DNA of 64,000 nucleotides from Bacillus sp. NTK071 (GCF_017303315.1 NZ_JAFKOI010000001.1:744001-808000); one strand, 5' to 3'; positions 26,378 to 36,273 are shown, counted from the first letter of the stretch. Translations and numbers: made by a program. The notes: generated from the letters alone by a model not told the origin.

Positions 26378-28756
26378 ATGGGTACTTTGATTACGCCTGT
26401 AGAGCAGGTTAAGAAAAAAAAATGGCCGCTTTACATTCTTGTTAGCGTTCTACTCCTTTTGCTACTAGCAGGGAGTGGTGCCTTCTGGTTTATTCAGAAA
26501 AGCGCTCCTGAAACAACTGGAGAGATCGTCTTATCGTCATTGAATGCACCCGTATCCGTCTATCGAGACAGTTCAGGTGTGCCACACATAGAAGCTTTGT
26601 CAACAAAAGATCTCTTCATAGCACAAGGTTACGTAACTGCTCAGGATCGTTTGTTTCAAATGGATCTCAGTCGCAGGCAGGCTTCCGGTACACTAAGTGA
26701 AGTCATTGGAGAAGCAACAATTAACAAAGATAAATTCTTTCGTACGTTAGGCTTACGAAGGGCAGCTGAAGCTTCTTATAACGAATATTCTGAAGAAGCG
26801 AAGGAAATTCTTCAATGGTATGCAGATGGAGTGAACGCCTATATTACCCAAGCGAGATCTGACCGATCATTACCGATAGAATTCACCTTTGCTGGTTATG
26901 AACCTGATGATTGGAATCCAATAGATTCCCTCACAATTGGGAAATATATGGCCTTTGACCTTGGTGGGCATTGGGAAGGACAAGCATTTAGATATTATCT
27001 TCTTCAGAATTTCACTGAAGAAGAAGCAATGGATCTTTTTCCGAACTACCCTAAAGATGGGGCGACTGTTATTCAAGAAGTACAGAATAGTTCAATTGAT
27101 GTCACGAAAAGTTTTGCTAAAGCTGTAATGCCCGATCCCTTTAATGGAAGCAACAATTGGGTCATATCAGGTCAGAAAACAGCATCCGGTAAACCACTAC
27201 TCGCCAATGATCCGCACCTTGGTCTTGGGACACCACCAATATGGTATGAAACCCACCTAAATTCACCTGAGTACAACGTGAATGGTGTGATATTTGCTGG
27301 TGTTCCAGGCATTATTGTCGGTCGAAATGAATCTATTGCGTGGGGTGTAACAAATGTTGGTCCAGATGTGCAGGATTTGTACATCGAGAAACGTAATCCT
27401 GAAAATTCCAAGGAATTTCTCTACAACGATTTATGGGAGAAATCTCGTGTAGAAGATGAACCCATTTTCGTTAAAGATGCCGAGCCAATTCCATATCAGG
27501 TAACTATAACTCGACATGGACCGATCCTCTCTGAATTCGCATATGACGATCAACCTGATACAGCACTCTCACTCAGGTGGACAGCTCTCGACCCCTCAAA
27601 CGAGCTTGAAGCAGTGCTAATGATGAACAAAGCGACGAACTGGGATGAATTCAAAAAAGCGCTTACTTCTTTCCATACTCCTGCACAAAATTTTGTTTTC
27701 GCTTCAACTAATGGAACCATTGCTTATCGTGCGAATGGCCTTATTCCAATTCGTAAAAAAGGTGACAGCATGCTCCCTGTACCAGGTTGGAATGATGAAT
27801 ACGAATGGGAAGGATATATTCCTTGGGATGAACTTCCTACCATTGTAAATCCCGAGGAAGGCTTTATTTCGACTGCCAACAATAAAATAACAACAGAGGA
27901 ATACCCTTATCACATTACACATACGTGGGCGCAGCCATACCGTCAGGAGCGAATTCGAGAAGTTCTACTTGGAAATGATCAACTTGATCTAAAGGATATG
28001 ATGAAGCTTCAAAATGATTTTGTGAATTTACAAGGAAAAGAATTTACGCCAATTTTAATAACTGGTCTTAATCAAAAAGGATTTACATCACCTGAAAAAG
28101 ATGCTCTTAAACTCCTTAAAAATTGGAACTTTATCGATGGAAAAGATCAAGGTGCACCACTTCTTTTTCATCTGTGGCTAGTTGAAATTGAAAATAGATT
28201 GTTTAAAGGAACAATTGATAAAGAAATGATGAGACTCTTCGAAGGAAGAAGTCAGATTGTCGATCAGCTCATTAGAGATGCTGCTGAAGGGCACCCTGGT
28301 CCATGGGTAACAAAAGCTGGTGGCTTTGAATCTCTCTTAACCAAATCGTATAAAACAGCTGTAGATCGAATTATTAAGCTACAGGGAGATTCGCCTGAGG
28401 ACTGGTCATGGGGGACATTTCATTCTGTTCCATTTGAACATCCTCTTGGAGCCATGAAACCCCTCAATCTCCTTTTTAACCCCGAAGCACATGCAATGAG
28501 TGGAAGTCGCGTAACAGTTGGGGCAGCAGGCTGGAGCACTTCTAGCGGATTAGTGAATCACGGAGCTCCATGGCGAGGTATTACTGATCTTTCTAAAATT
28601 GAAACAAGCTACAATGTCGTTTCGCCCGGTCAGTCAGGTTACGTATTTAGTAAATGGTATGATAACCAAATTGAGGATTGGGTTATTGGTAGCTATCATA
28701 AAACGCAGCTAAATGGATATGAAACTAACTCAGATCATCTTATCTTAAAACCTTAA
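26378..28756 (+). CDS. Penicillin acylase-family (S45) N-terminal nucleophile hydrolase
   Basis: A 792-residue precursor with an N-terminal membrane segment (about 14-38) that fits export or anchoring. The alpha part has VYRDSSGVPHI and AQGYVTAQDRLFQMD; the autocleavage site is at GSNNW, making Ser258 the N-terminal nucleophile of the beta chain. Such enzymes hydrolyse amides: penicillins, or N-acyl homoserine lactones. The substrate cannot be told. The start at 26378 has GAGGG 5 nt upstream, better than the ATG at 26366. Confidence 0.9.
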   Translation: MGTLITPVEQVKKKKWPLYILVSVLLLLLLAGSGAFWFIQKSAPETTGEIVLSSLNAPVSVYRDSSGVPHIEALSTKDLFIAQGYVTAQDRLFQMDLSRRQASGTLSEVIGEATINKDKFFRTLGLRRAAEASYNEYSEEAKEILQWYADGVNAYITQARSDRSLPIEFTFAGYEPDDWNPIDSLTIGKYMAFDLGGHWEGQAFRYYLLQNFTEEEAMDLFPNYPKDGATVIQEVQNSSIDVTKSFAKAVMPDPFNGSNNWVISGQKTASGKPLLANDPHLGLGTPPIWYETHLNSPEYNVNGVIFAGVPGIIVGRNESIAWGVTNVGPDVQDLYIEKRNPENSKEFLYNDLWEKSRVEDEPIFVKDAEPIPYQVTITRHGPILSEFAYDDQPDTALSLRWTALDPSNELEAVLMMNKATNWDEFKKALTSFHTPAQNFVFASTNGTIAYRANGLIPIRKKGDSMLPVPGWNDEYEWEGYIPWDELPTIVNPEEGFISTANNKITTEEYPYHITHTWAQPYRQERIREVLLGNDQLDLKDMMKLQNDFVNLQGKEFTPILITGLNQKGFTSPEKDALKLLKNWNFIDGKDQGAPLLFHLWLVEIENRLFKGTIDKEMMRLFEGRSQIVDQLIRDAAEGHPGPWVTKAGGFESLLTKSYKTAVDRIIKLQGDSPEDWSWGTFHSVPFEHPLGAMKPLNLLFNPEAHAMSGSRVTVGAAGWSTSSGLVNHGAPWRGITDLSKIETSYNVVSPGQSGYVFSKWYDNQIEDWVIGSYHKTQLNGYETNSDHLILKP

Positions 28757-28757
28757 A

Positions 28758-28790
28758 AAGAAGCCATCTCATATAGGGAGATGGCTTCTT
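28758..28790. terminator. Bidirectional intrinsic terminator
   Basis: A 13-bp stem AAGAAGCCATCTC / GAGATGGCTTCTT with 7-nt loop, between the convergent acylase and ilvE genes. Confidence 0.87.
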
Positions 28791-28804
28791 TGCTTTTGGT
28801 AAAG

Positions 28805-29872
28805 TTATTTAATAGTAATAGTCCAATCCTGACTATCTTCTAACTTTCCTGTTTGAATGCCCGTAATCGTATCATATAGTCTTTGTGACAACTCGCCAAT
28901 TTCATGGTTATTGATTACCATTTTCTTACCTGCCCAGTTCAGTTCTCCTACAGGTGAGATCACTGCGGCTGTTCCTGTTCCGAATGCTTCTTCAAGCTGA
29001 CCCTTTTCAGAGAGTTGATACAGCTCCTCAATGGATACTTTTCTTTCCGTAACAGGAATTTCCCATTTTTTCAGCAATTCAATAACTGACATTCTCGTAA
29101 TCCCATGAAGGATACTTCCGTTTAATTCCGGTGTAACCACTTCTCCATTGATTTTAAAGAAAATGTTCATACTACCTACTTCCTCGATATATCGCTTCTC
29201 AACTCCATCAAGCCACAGGACGTCCGCATTCCCATCTTTATATGCTTTTGCTTGCGCTTGGTAGGCAGACGAATAATTTCCTGCTGTTTTAGCCATACCT
29301 GTTCCGCCTTTAACAGCTCTTGTGAACTTGTCCTCAACACTAATTTTGACTGGGGTTAGACCTCCAGAGAAGTAAGATCCAACAGGAGAAAGAATAATCA
29401 TTAACTTATACGTATTGGAAGGTGCTACGGATAAGTTAGGTTCCGTTGCAATGATGTATGGGCGAACATAGAGTGAAGTTCCTGGTGTAGAAGGAACCCA
29501 GTCCTGCTCAAGATGAATCAATTCTTTTAAGTAACCAATGACACGCTCTTCATCAATTGGAGGAATGCTCAAACGTTCGCTAGAGAGATTCAGTCGTGCT
29601 AGATTCTTCTCAGGTCTAAACAACAGGATCTGATCATTTGCTCGGTACGCTTTCAAACCTTCAAAAACAGTTTGTCCATAATGAAAAATCATTGCAGCAG
29701 GATCTAATGTTATTGGTTCATATGGAATAATACGTGGTTCGTACCACCCTTTACCAGTTTCATAGTCCATCACAAACATATGGTCAGTAAATGTTTTTCC
29801 AAAAGGTAGCTGATCTTTCTCAGGTTTCGCTTTAGGATTAGTGTTTTTTACGATTTCTAAATCAGTACTCAT
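28805..29872 (-). CDS. ilvE: Branched-chain amino acid aminotransferase
   Basis: A 355-residue fold-type IV PLP enzyme interconverting Leu/Ile/Val and their 2-oxo acids. Seen: FVMDYETGKGW, IFHYGQTVFEGLKAYR, YVRPYIIATEP, the Lys-containing GGTGMAKTAGNYSSAY and the FGTGTAAVISPVG phosphate-binding loop. Size matches YbgE/YwaA of B. subtilis. It stands alone with its own terminator. No T-box leader is visible upstream. Confidence 0.94.
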   Translation of the reverse strand: MSTDLEIVKNTNPKAKPEKDQLPFGKTFTDHMFVMDYETGKGWYEPRIIPYEPITLDPAAMIFHYGQTVFEGLKAYRANDQILLFRPEKNLARLNLSSERLSIPPIDEERVIGYLKELIHLEQDWVPSTPGTSLYVRPYIIATEPNLSVAPSNTYKLMIILSPVGSYFSGGLTPVKISVEDKFTRAVKGGTGMAKTAGNYSSAYQAQAKAYKDGNADVLWLDGVEKRYIEEVGSMNIFFKINGEVVTPELNGSILHGITRMSVIELLKKWEIPVTERKVSIEELYQLSEKGQLEEAFGTGTAAVISPVGELNWAGKKMVINNHEIGELSQRLYDTITGIQTGKLEDSQDWTITIK

Positions 29873-30252
29873 AGCAAGGACTCCTAACTTTAGTAAAAGT
29901 GATTAATATAAATTGCTCCTCCCATATGGAGGTAGCTAGATTACAGTCTATTGTACGTCCTTTCTCTAGCGAGTTAAAGCTTTATTGTGAAGAATGATAA
30001 AAAAATTCTGTGATTTCTTCCTAATTTCTTTTGTTATTTATCTTTTTTCAGTTCTCTCAATGCCTTCAGTGAAAATTATATAGAAATTTATTTGTTTTTT
30101 CACTTTATAGTGTAAGCGATTACGGTTGAGGCATTGCAAGGTACAACATAATATTTCTACTTCAAGGAAAAATTCCGCTTATTTTATTTGCTATTGCATT
30201 GGTTCATTTTTTTATGTAAATTAGTCAAGTATGTTTATTAGGAGGTATCATC
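29873..30252. other. Divergent intergenic region, ilvE / acetate transporter
   Basis: 380 bp, AT-rich. Besides the cre-like site at 30111 it has a short inverted repeat CCTCC-ATAT-GGGAGG near 29918 just upstream of ilvE without a T tract. No T-box specifier or AGGGTGG motif is found, and nothing else stands out. Confidence 0.5.
30111..30124 (+). promoter_or_regulatory. cre-like CcpA site
   Basis: TGTAAGCGATTACG fits the catabolite-responsive element WTGNAANCGNWNNCW except the final base. It lies 130 bp before the acetate transporter, a gene type under carbon catabolite control in many Bacilli. Confidence 0.5.
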
Positions 30253-30870
30253 ATGAATCAAACACAAACAACTCAACGAGTACAAATGGCAACAGCTGAC
30301 CCATCCGCTCTTGGACTATTCGGACTTGCAATGGTAACACTCGTAGCCTCTTCCGCTAAACTGGGCTGGACAGATGGCGTATCCTTCGTTCTGCCATGGG
30401 CAATTTTTCTTGGCGGCATCGCACAGTTGATTGCTAGTTTTCTAGATTCAAAACACAATAACACTTTTGGAACAACAGCCTTCGCAGCATTTGGCCTTTT
30501 CTGGTTAGGTGTCGGAACATCATGGTTAATTCAATTTGGTGTCTTTGGAGAAGCGGCAGCAAACACTGTTGATCCGAAGCAACTTGGAATAGCTTACATT
30601 GGATATCTGATTTTCAGTCTATTTATGACTATCGGTGCCATGGAAACACATAAAGTACTATTCTTTATATTCGTTTTTATTGATTTCTTGTTTATCGGTC
30701 TTACATTCTCAACCCTTGGCATTCTTCCTGATGGAATGCATCTTGTAGCTGCTATAGCGGAGTTCTGTATTGCTATCTTGAGCTTTTATGGCTCGGCTGC
30801 TAGCGTACTGAATACTCATTTCGGCAAAGTAACTTTACCAATTGGAAAACCTTTTGGAGTGTTTAAATAA
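30253..30870 (+). CDS. Acetate uptake transporter, GPR1/FUN34/YaaH (SatP) family
   Basis: A 205-residue protein with six TM helices. The N-terminal signature reads DPSALGLFGLAM, the NPAPLGL-type motif of this family, followed by FLGGIAQLIA. Expected to carry acetate or succinate with protons. RBS TAGGAGG is strong, and it is a single-gene unit with a terminator. A cre-like site upstream suggests CcpA repression in glucose. Confidence 0.9.
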   Translation: MNQTQTTQRVQMATADPSALGLFGLAMVTLVASSAKLGWTDGVSFVLPWAIFLGGIAQLIASFLDSKHNNTFGTTAFAAFGLFWLGVGTSWLIQFGVFGEAAANTVDPKQLGIAYIGYLIFSLFMTIGAMETHKVLFFIFVFIDFLFIGLTFSTLGILPDGMHLVAAIAEFCIAILSFYGSAASVLNTHFGKVTLPIGKPFGVFK

Positions 30871-30885
30871 ACATTCTTTCAACCG

Positions 30886-30923
30886 AAAGAGGGATCGGTC
30901 ACGTTTGTGATCGATCCCTCTTT
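30886..30923. terminator. Bidirectional intrinsic terminator
   Basis: A 16-bp stem with AAAGAGGGATCG / CGATCCCTCTTT and A/T tracts, between the convergent transporter and acyl-CoA ligase genes. Confidence 0.85.
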
Positions 30924-30944
30924 TAATTTAGTTTTTAACTTTTG

Positions 30945-32525
30945 CTAGTTAACCAGTCGATTACGATCTTTCCAAAACGATTTTCGAATCACAACTTTTT
31001 GGATCTTACCTGAAGCCGTTTTAGGAAGTTCTTCACTAAACGTTATACTTTTAGGTGCCTTGAAATGAGCGAGCTTTTCTCGACAGAAGGCTATTAATTC
31101 ATCTTCCGTTGCCACTTCACCTTCCCGTAAGACCACGACAGCATGTGGCACTTCCCCCCACTTTTCATGTGGAATTGAAACGACTGCTGCTTCAAGAATT
31201 GAAGGATGTTCATAAAGAATTCCTTCTACTTCAATCGATGAAATATTTTCGCCTCCACTTATTATCACATCTTTCTTGCGATCTACGATTTCAATATTTC
31301 CATTTTGATCAACAACCGCCATATCACCTGTATGAAGCCAACCGTTGCGAATCGCTGCACTCGTGGCTTCTGTATTTTTGTAATACCCTTCCATCACGCC
31401 ATTTGTACGTGTAATGATCTCTCCAATCGTTTTAGCGTCATTCGGGACTTGACTACCCAGTTCATCAACCACTTTCACCTTACTACCGATCATCGCATAA
31501 CCAGCTTTTGCTTTAAGACGATAGATTTCTTCAGGGGCAGATCCAAGATCCATGGATCTTAATTCAGAAGTTGTAATTAATGGTGAAATTTCCGTCATCC
31601 CATACACCTGAATAAATTTCCAGCCTAATTTCTCTTCAACCTTTTTCACGAAAGCTGCTGGTGGTGCAGACCCAGCAATAACAACACGAACGTCTTGTCG
31701 TATGTCAGGTTTTACTTTCTCAAAGGCTTCTAGTACCATATTTAAAACAGTCGGTGCCATATGTAAAACAGATACGCTATGTTTTCTAATCTTCTCTAGA
31801 ATAAGATCCGGGTCCGTTTTTCGTAGCATCACCTGTGTAGCGCCATTCGCTGTATAATAGAAAGGTGAACCCCATCCATTAACATGAAACATAGGAAGAA
31901 CATGTAGCAGTGTATCCTGATCATTCACACGTAGATGGTGCATCGCAGATAGCGCATGTAAATAGTTCGATCGATGACTAAGCAGAACACCTTTTGGATT
32001 TCCAGTTGTACCACTTGTATATAACAATGAGGCGATATCAGTTTCTTCTAACTCCATACGTTTAAAAGGTGCATCTGAATAGGTGGAAAGCCATGATTCA
32101 TAAGAAATAAATGCATCATTTCCACTTCCATGAACAATTACATGTTGTAATTGTTCTAATTTTGGTATAACGTCTGCTACCAAATGAAAGAGCTCTTGAT
32201 CAACAAATAATACCTTGCTCTCACTATGCTCTAGAATAAATTGGTAATCAGTTGCTTTTAACCGTGTGTTTAAAGGTGTCATAATCCCACCTACTTGGAA
32301 TACCCCATAGAATCCTTCAAACATTTCCGCTGTGTTAGGCGCTAAATAAGCAACCTTATCTCCCTTTTCTACTCCAAGTGATTGCAATCCTCTTGAAAGT
32401 TGATTCACACGGCAATTCATTTGTTTATATGTTAAAACACGATCGTCACCAATTATAGCTGCCTTTTCACCATACAATTCTACCGCTCGATCAAGAAAGT
32501 CCGTCAATAATAATGGTACATGCAT
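30945..32525 (-). CDS. Long-chain-fatty-acid/acyl-CoA ligase
   Basis: A 526-residue ANL-superfamily adenylating enzyme. LLYTSGTTGNPKGVLLSH is the AMP-binding P-loop (about 169-186), QVYGMTEISP the A5 motif, WLHTGDMA the hinge Asp, and KTASGKIQK the C-terminal catalytic Lys. It makes acyl-CoA from fatty acid, ATP and CoA; chain length is unknown. The start is moved to 32525 (MHVPLLL), 8 nt after GGGGAG. Single gene. Confidence 0.92.
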   Translation of the reverse strand: MHVPLLLTDFLDRAVELYGEKAAIIGDDRVLTYKQMNCRVNQLSRGLQSLGVEKGDKVAYLAPNTAEMFEGFYGVFQVGGIMTPLNTRLKATDYQFILEHSESKVLFVDQELFHLVADVIPKLEQLQHVIVHGSGNDAFISYESWLSTYSDAPFKRMELEETDIASLLYTSGTTGNPKGVLLSHRSNYLHALSAMHHLRVNDQDTLLHVLPMFHVNGWGSPFYYTANGATQVMLRKTDPDLILEKIRKHSVSVLHMAPTVLNMVLEAFEKVKPDIRQDVRVVIAGSAPPAAFVKKVEEKLGWKFIQVYGMTEISPLITTSELRSMDLGSAPEEIYRLKAKAGYAMIGSKVKVVDELGSQVPNDAKTIGEIITRTNGVMEGYYKNTEATSAAIRNGWLHTGDMAVVDQNGNIEIVDRKKDVIISGGENISSIEVEGILYEHPSILEAAVVSIPHEKWGEVPHAVVVLREGEVATEDELIAFCREKLAHFKAPKSITFSEELPKTASGKIQKVVIRKSFWKDRNRLVN

Positions 32526-32784
32526 CACGTCAGCTCCCCACATTTGAAATCGGTTACATTCCTCATTGTAAACATCAATCTGTCCTATATCAACGGTTTA
32601 AAAGTATTACAGATTTTACGACAGGTTTCATGGTTTTTTCTAGCTATAAAAAGTTTCTTGGTAAGCTAGAAGGGGTTTTGTCGGAGTTTTATTAAATACA
32701 TCAGACCAATTGTTTTGTCAAGAGATAGTTAGTGCAACCTATTTAGATAACAATAACTTAATTATGTAAACAAACTATTTATAA

Positions 32785-33375
32785 CTATGATTCAATAATT
32801 AAATCGGCCTGTTCAATAGGGTTAACTTGTCTCATATAAAATTCCTCTGCTTTCCAGTATCGATTTTGAAATTTTTCAATCTCTTTTCTCGTTCTTTCAT
32901 TTTCTCTAGCAAATCTTTTCTCCTTAGAACAGTCCAGAAATAAAACGGTATCAAAAACATGTCTCCATTCTTCACGTTGCAAAAAGACACCTTCCACAAT
33001 AATGAACTCCACTTCTGCTATATTTACCATTTGCAATTTCTGTACATCATGTAGGTGATCGTAATAAGGTAGTTCTAATTTAGTCTGTTCCTTGATCTTT
33101 TCAAAGAAGTGATTCTTAAGCCATTGAACATCCCACTGTAAATAATAATACTCAATCCATTCTTCATTACCTGTATTATAACGCCTATGACGCTCAACAA
33201 TATGGTCATCTATATGGAACGTAATATAGCGTACGTTCTGCTGGTTCAACTTATTCTCAAGCTGACGGACAAATGTTGTTTTACCGGAACGACTAAGACC
33301 GTCTATTCCAATAATAAATGGATGAGCTGATTTACTATTTTTTAATAGATCTTTGAAAATCCAGTTATTTTTCAA
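32785..33375 (-). CDS. Uridine-kinase-like P-loop NTPase
   Basis: A 196-residue P-loop kinase: IDGLSRSGKTTF is Walker A (residues 25-35), FHIDDHIVERHRRY the substrate/DxD region, and IIVEGVFLQRE the Walker B-like strand. The pattern is that of the uridine kinase/phosphoribulokinase group, including the YYLQWD and RYWKAEEFY segments of Bacillus homologues. Substrate not known. It follows the NTF2-like gene by 23 bp on the same strand, so they form a two-gene operon. Confidence 0.8.
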   Translation of the reverse strand: MKNNWIFKDLLKNSKSAHPFIIGIDGLSRSGKTTFVRQLENKLNQQNVRYITFHIDDHIVERHRRYNTGNEEWIEYYYLQWDVQWLKNHFFEKIKEQTKLELPYYDHLHDVQKLQMVNIAEVEFIIVEGVFLQREEWRHVFDTVLFLDCSKEKRFARENERTRKEIEKFQNRYWKAEEFYMRQVNPIEQADLIIES

Positions 33376-33398
33376 TGTTTCACCTCTACATGTGTATA

Positions 33399-33758
33399 TT
33401 AGGATTCAGTTAACGTCCCTTGATGGAAATACATCTGCCATCTACCGTCTATTAATTTCCATATTGAACTACGAAGAGTATTTTGTTTCCTCGTTTTATC
33501 TTTCACATGATAGGTCGCTAACACTACCCCTTCTGCTAAAGAATAGATTTCAAAATCAGAGAGCGTCATGTCTCTCACACTTAGCCCTTGACCGCCAACA
33601 GAATCTTCTTTATACCAAACCGTTCCTAAACTACCAAACTCAAAAAATTCTTCAGCAAGAAATTTGTCAATTTCAGCTGGTTCTTTACGAATATGAGGAT
33701 TTAACAATTGAAGTTCTAAATCTAATATAAGTTTTTTTAATTCTATTTGCTCTATCAT
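33399..33758 (-). CDS. DUF4440 / NTF2-like protein
   Basis: A 119-residue alpha+beta cone-fold protein: ILDLELQLLNPHIRK helix, LLAEEFFEFGSLG-like segment (here FLAEEFFEFGSLG), then strands ending SSIWKLIDGRWQMYFHQGT, the usual DUF4440 pattern. No catalytic residues stand out. Co-transcribed with the kinase-like gene downstream. Confidence 0.8.
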   Translation of the reverse strand: MIEQIELKKLILDLELQLLNPHIRKEPAEIDKFLAEEFFEFGSLGTVWYKEDSVGGQGLSVRDMTLSDFEIYSLAEGVVLATYHVKDKTRKQNTLRSSIWKLIDGRWQMYFHQGTLTES

Positions 33759-33918
33759 AAGTACTCCTATTCAATATGTGATTATGTTCAAAATTCAGTC
33801 TTTCATTCACCTTTCTATTTTAGCACATTATATATGTTAAATTTTAACAAATTGCTATCATTCCTTAAAAACCCTCCAGTTTGCGACTGAATTGACTGAT
33901 AAAATACTATAATAACCC

Positions 33919-33948
33919 AAAAAAAGATGCTGCGTTTGATACAGCATC
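33919..33948 (-). terminator. Terminator of the DUF11 gene
   Basis: GATGCTG / CAGCATC stem, 9-nt loop, seven Ts on the minus strand. Confidence 0.82.
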
Positions 33949-33951
33949 CTT

Positions 33952-35400
33952 TTAACAGCAACATCCATCATCCCCACCACAAGAACTCTGACAAGATGTT
34001 GTTATGACCGAATTACTAGTAGCAACTTTACCGCAGCTATACGTCAAAGTTGCTTCATTAATGATAAAGCATTTTTTACCAACACGTACCTTATAGGTAA
34101 TCACGCGTGATTCTCCTACTGGGATTGGATCTAACGGGAAACCTACTACCGGATCGAGCCCAGGTTGTGTTATACCATCAATCGTAACGGTATTTTCAAT
34201 AAATTCTGCTCCTGCAGAAAGCTGGTCTTCAAAGTAGGCATTGTCAGCTCCAACTACACCATCGTTTGTAATGGTAACGGTATATGTTAGAACGTCACCT
34301 TGGTGTGTCATGGTTTTATTAACTTCTTTATCCATTTCGAGATCTGCTTCTCCAAAGTCAATCTGGATGCCAAGAGCGTTAGGCATATAAAGATCGCCAG
34401 TGGAATTAAATTGAAACAATGCAGTGGATTGATTATTAGGTAAATAGTTGTTCGCACTAACATTGGTGATATCCCAGCCCTGTCTTCCTGCAAATATATT
34501 TGTGCCTGGTGTTCCTGGAGTATGATTTCTAAAACCATAAGAGCCACTTGTGTCTATATTTCCTGAATCATCATTAATTTGAGAACCGAAGAAATTTCCT
34601 GCTGGATTCCGAGGACCTGACAAATTTGTAAGTGTTCCTGAGTCAGGTCCAAAAAGAGCCTGGTCCCCATTTATGTTTGCGTCTCCCTCTTGGGCACTTA
34701 AAAGAACCCTTGCATCCACGTCTCCCGTTGGAGGAGTTAGGAAGCCTGATATTGGAACATCGCTTGGACTTCCATTACTAACAAATCCTTCCGCACCGAC
34801 ATAGAGGGTCATATTACGGTTATTTAACGATGTATTTCGGTAAATAACTGCAAGCGTCCAGCCGGCATGGTTAACAGGTGAGTCAAATTGGTTAATAATT
34901 GCAGGAACACTTCCCGCACTATACGTTCCTCCTCCTCCAGCTTGAATAAGTGTAGTAACGTCAGCTGATCTCATATAAAAACCAGTGTTACCAGATATGA
35001 ACTGGTTTGCAGTTATAGGATCTGGAGTAATTGAGATGTTACTTTGTGCAGGAGTATTAAATAGAATATCATCATCTATGACTCCTGAAATGTCTATCCC
35101 ACCTCCAATATACAAGCCTCCCCATATGAGTTCAGCATAGAGGATTGTGCTTCCGGCAGGTAAGTTCAGATTGGCTTCAGATCCATTCTCAGTGTAATCT
35201 AATGTAGTACCAGCAGATCCAATCACAGTTGGTGGAGGAAAAGCGTCGACCGTAGAAGAACTATCTAAGGTAATAAAAGCACCAGCTGTACCATTTGTAC
35301 CTGCTTCGTTTGAAAAGCCAGTTCCACTAAGCCCTATTGTGTTCCCAGTAAATGTCATTGCTCCACAATCGTTTGCTGTATACCGATTTGTAAAAGGCAT
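33952..35400 (-). CDS. DUF11-domain protein, probable spore-surface protein
   Basis: A 482-residue Gly/Asn/Ser-rich protein without signal peptide. The bulk (1-345) is a beta-rich domain starting MPFTNRYTANDCG; residues about 350-460 form a DUF11 repeat (EMDKEVNKT, YTVTITNDG, ITYKVRVG) of the immunoglobulin-like surface type. The C-terminus is Cys-rich (CQSSCGGDDGCCC). Bacillus proteins of this kind lack a secretion signal because they are made in the mother cell; a perfect SigK-type promoter at 35473-35500 supports that. Coat or exosporium location is an inference. Confidence 0.75.
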   Translation of the reverse strand: MPFTNRYTANDCGAMTFTGNTIGLSGTGFSNEAGTNGTAGAFITLDSSSTVDAFPPPTVIGSAGTTLDYTENGSEANLNLPAGSTILYAELIWGGLYIGGGIDISGVIDDDILFNTPAQSNISITPDPITANQFISGNTGFYMRSADVTTLIQAGGGGTYSAGSVPAIINQFDSPVNHAGWTLAVIYRNTSLNNRNMTLYVGAEGFVSNGSPSDVPISGFLTPPTGDVDARVLLSAQEGDANINGDQALFGPDSGTLTNLSGPRNPAGNFFGSQINDDSGNIDTSGSYGFRNHTPGTPGTNIFAGRQGWDITNVSANNYLPNNQSTALFQFNSTGDLYMPNALGIQIDFGEADLEMDKEVNKTMTHQGDVLTYTVTITNDGVVGADNAYFEDQLSAGAEFIENTVTIDGITQPGLDPVVGFPLDPIPVGESRVITYKVRVGKKCFIINEATLTYSCGKVATSNSVITTSCQSSCGGDDGCCC

Positions 35401-35472
35401 AATCAGTTATCCTTTCTAACTATAAATAAAAACTGTTCAAATTACAGTTAGCACATTTAATGTATTCATTGA

Positions 35473-35500
35473 TAATATATGTAAGGCCCTAGGACAAGGT
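35473..35500 (-). promoter_or_regulatory. SigK-type promoter of the DUF11 gene
   Basis: Minus strand AC, 17 nt, CATATATTA. Same spacing as before the cotD-like gene. Confidence 0.6.
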
Positions 35501-35624
35501 ATACATATTCGTCTAGTTTGAGTAAATACTCGTTTATCTATGTCAATCTCTTAATGGTAACTAGAAAGGCTAGATTTGACTTATGGTTACTATTGACTAA
35601 GTTAGCTTCTATTCTTGAATACAA

Positions 35625-35672
35625 ACGAAAATACCACTCAAGTCGTTCTGACGACCTGAGTGGTATTTTCGT
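35625..35672. terminator. Strong bidirectional terminator
   Basis: A 16-bp outer stem ACGAAAATACCACTCA / TGAGTGGTATTTTCGT with an inner AGTCG/CGACC part; ends the GNAT gene at 35686. Confidence 0.82.
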
Positions 35673-35685
35673 TTATTCAGCTATT

Positions 35686-36216
35686 CTAACGTCTTGCCCT
35701 CCACTCCTGTTCTAATATACTCATTTCCCACAAACTCCAATACTCATTGTCGTTCTTTCTATAGTCCCTAAGCAACCCTTCCTTTGTAAAACCTGCTTTT
35801 TCGTAGCAGCGAATAGCTGACTTATTAAACTCAAAAACACCTAGACTAACTCTATGTAACGCAAAATCTTCAAAAGCTACCTTTAACATCTCTTCCATCA
35901 TAAGTTGACCAATACCTTGACCTCTTACAGTCTCGTCTCCAACTAACACTTTACCTATTCGAGCTGATTTGTTATTTTTATCTAATTTCCCTAAAGATAT
36001 ATGACCAATCACTTTATTTGAGTATTTATGTATAACCTTGTATACTAATACGATAGAATCATTATTATTGGCACCATTAACGTAGTTTTCTAACTGGCTC
36101 AGAGTTAATGGGTATGTAAAGCCAGGACCTCCCCATTGCAGTAAAAATTCTTGAGAAGGAATCCATTCAATCAGCTGCTGAAAATCTTTTGGTTCGAAAT
36201 TTTGAAGTTCAATCAT
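35686..36216 (-). CDS. GNAT N-acetyltransferase (RimJ/RimL type)
   Basis: A 176-residue acetyltransferase. The acetyl-CoA loop is VRGQGIGQLM (about 111-120), followed by LHRVSLGVFEFNKSAIRCYEKAGF, the C-terminal signature of the RimJ/RimL branch; a Trp-rich start WIPSQEFLLQWGG also fits. The target (protein N-terminus or a drug) is unknown. Single-gene unit. Confidence 0.88.
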   Translation of the reverse strand: MIELQNFEPKDFQQLIEWIPSQEFLLQWGGPGFTYPLTLSQLENYVNGANNNDSIVLVYKVIHKYSNKVIGHISLGKLDKNNKSARIGKVLVGDETVRGQGIGQLMMEEMLKVAFEDFALHRVSLGVFEFNKSAIRCYEKAGFTKEGLLRDYRKNDNEYWSLWEMSILEQEWRARR

Positions 36217-36273
36217 TGTTAATCCCCTCTGGAAGTATAGAGTTTTAAACCTATTTTAATCTACATCTAACTT

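Noticed and set aside
29873-30000. T-box leader before ilvE
   Set aside because: No AGGGTGGnACCGCG-type motif and no terminator-antiterminator pair; only a short inverted repeat.
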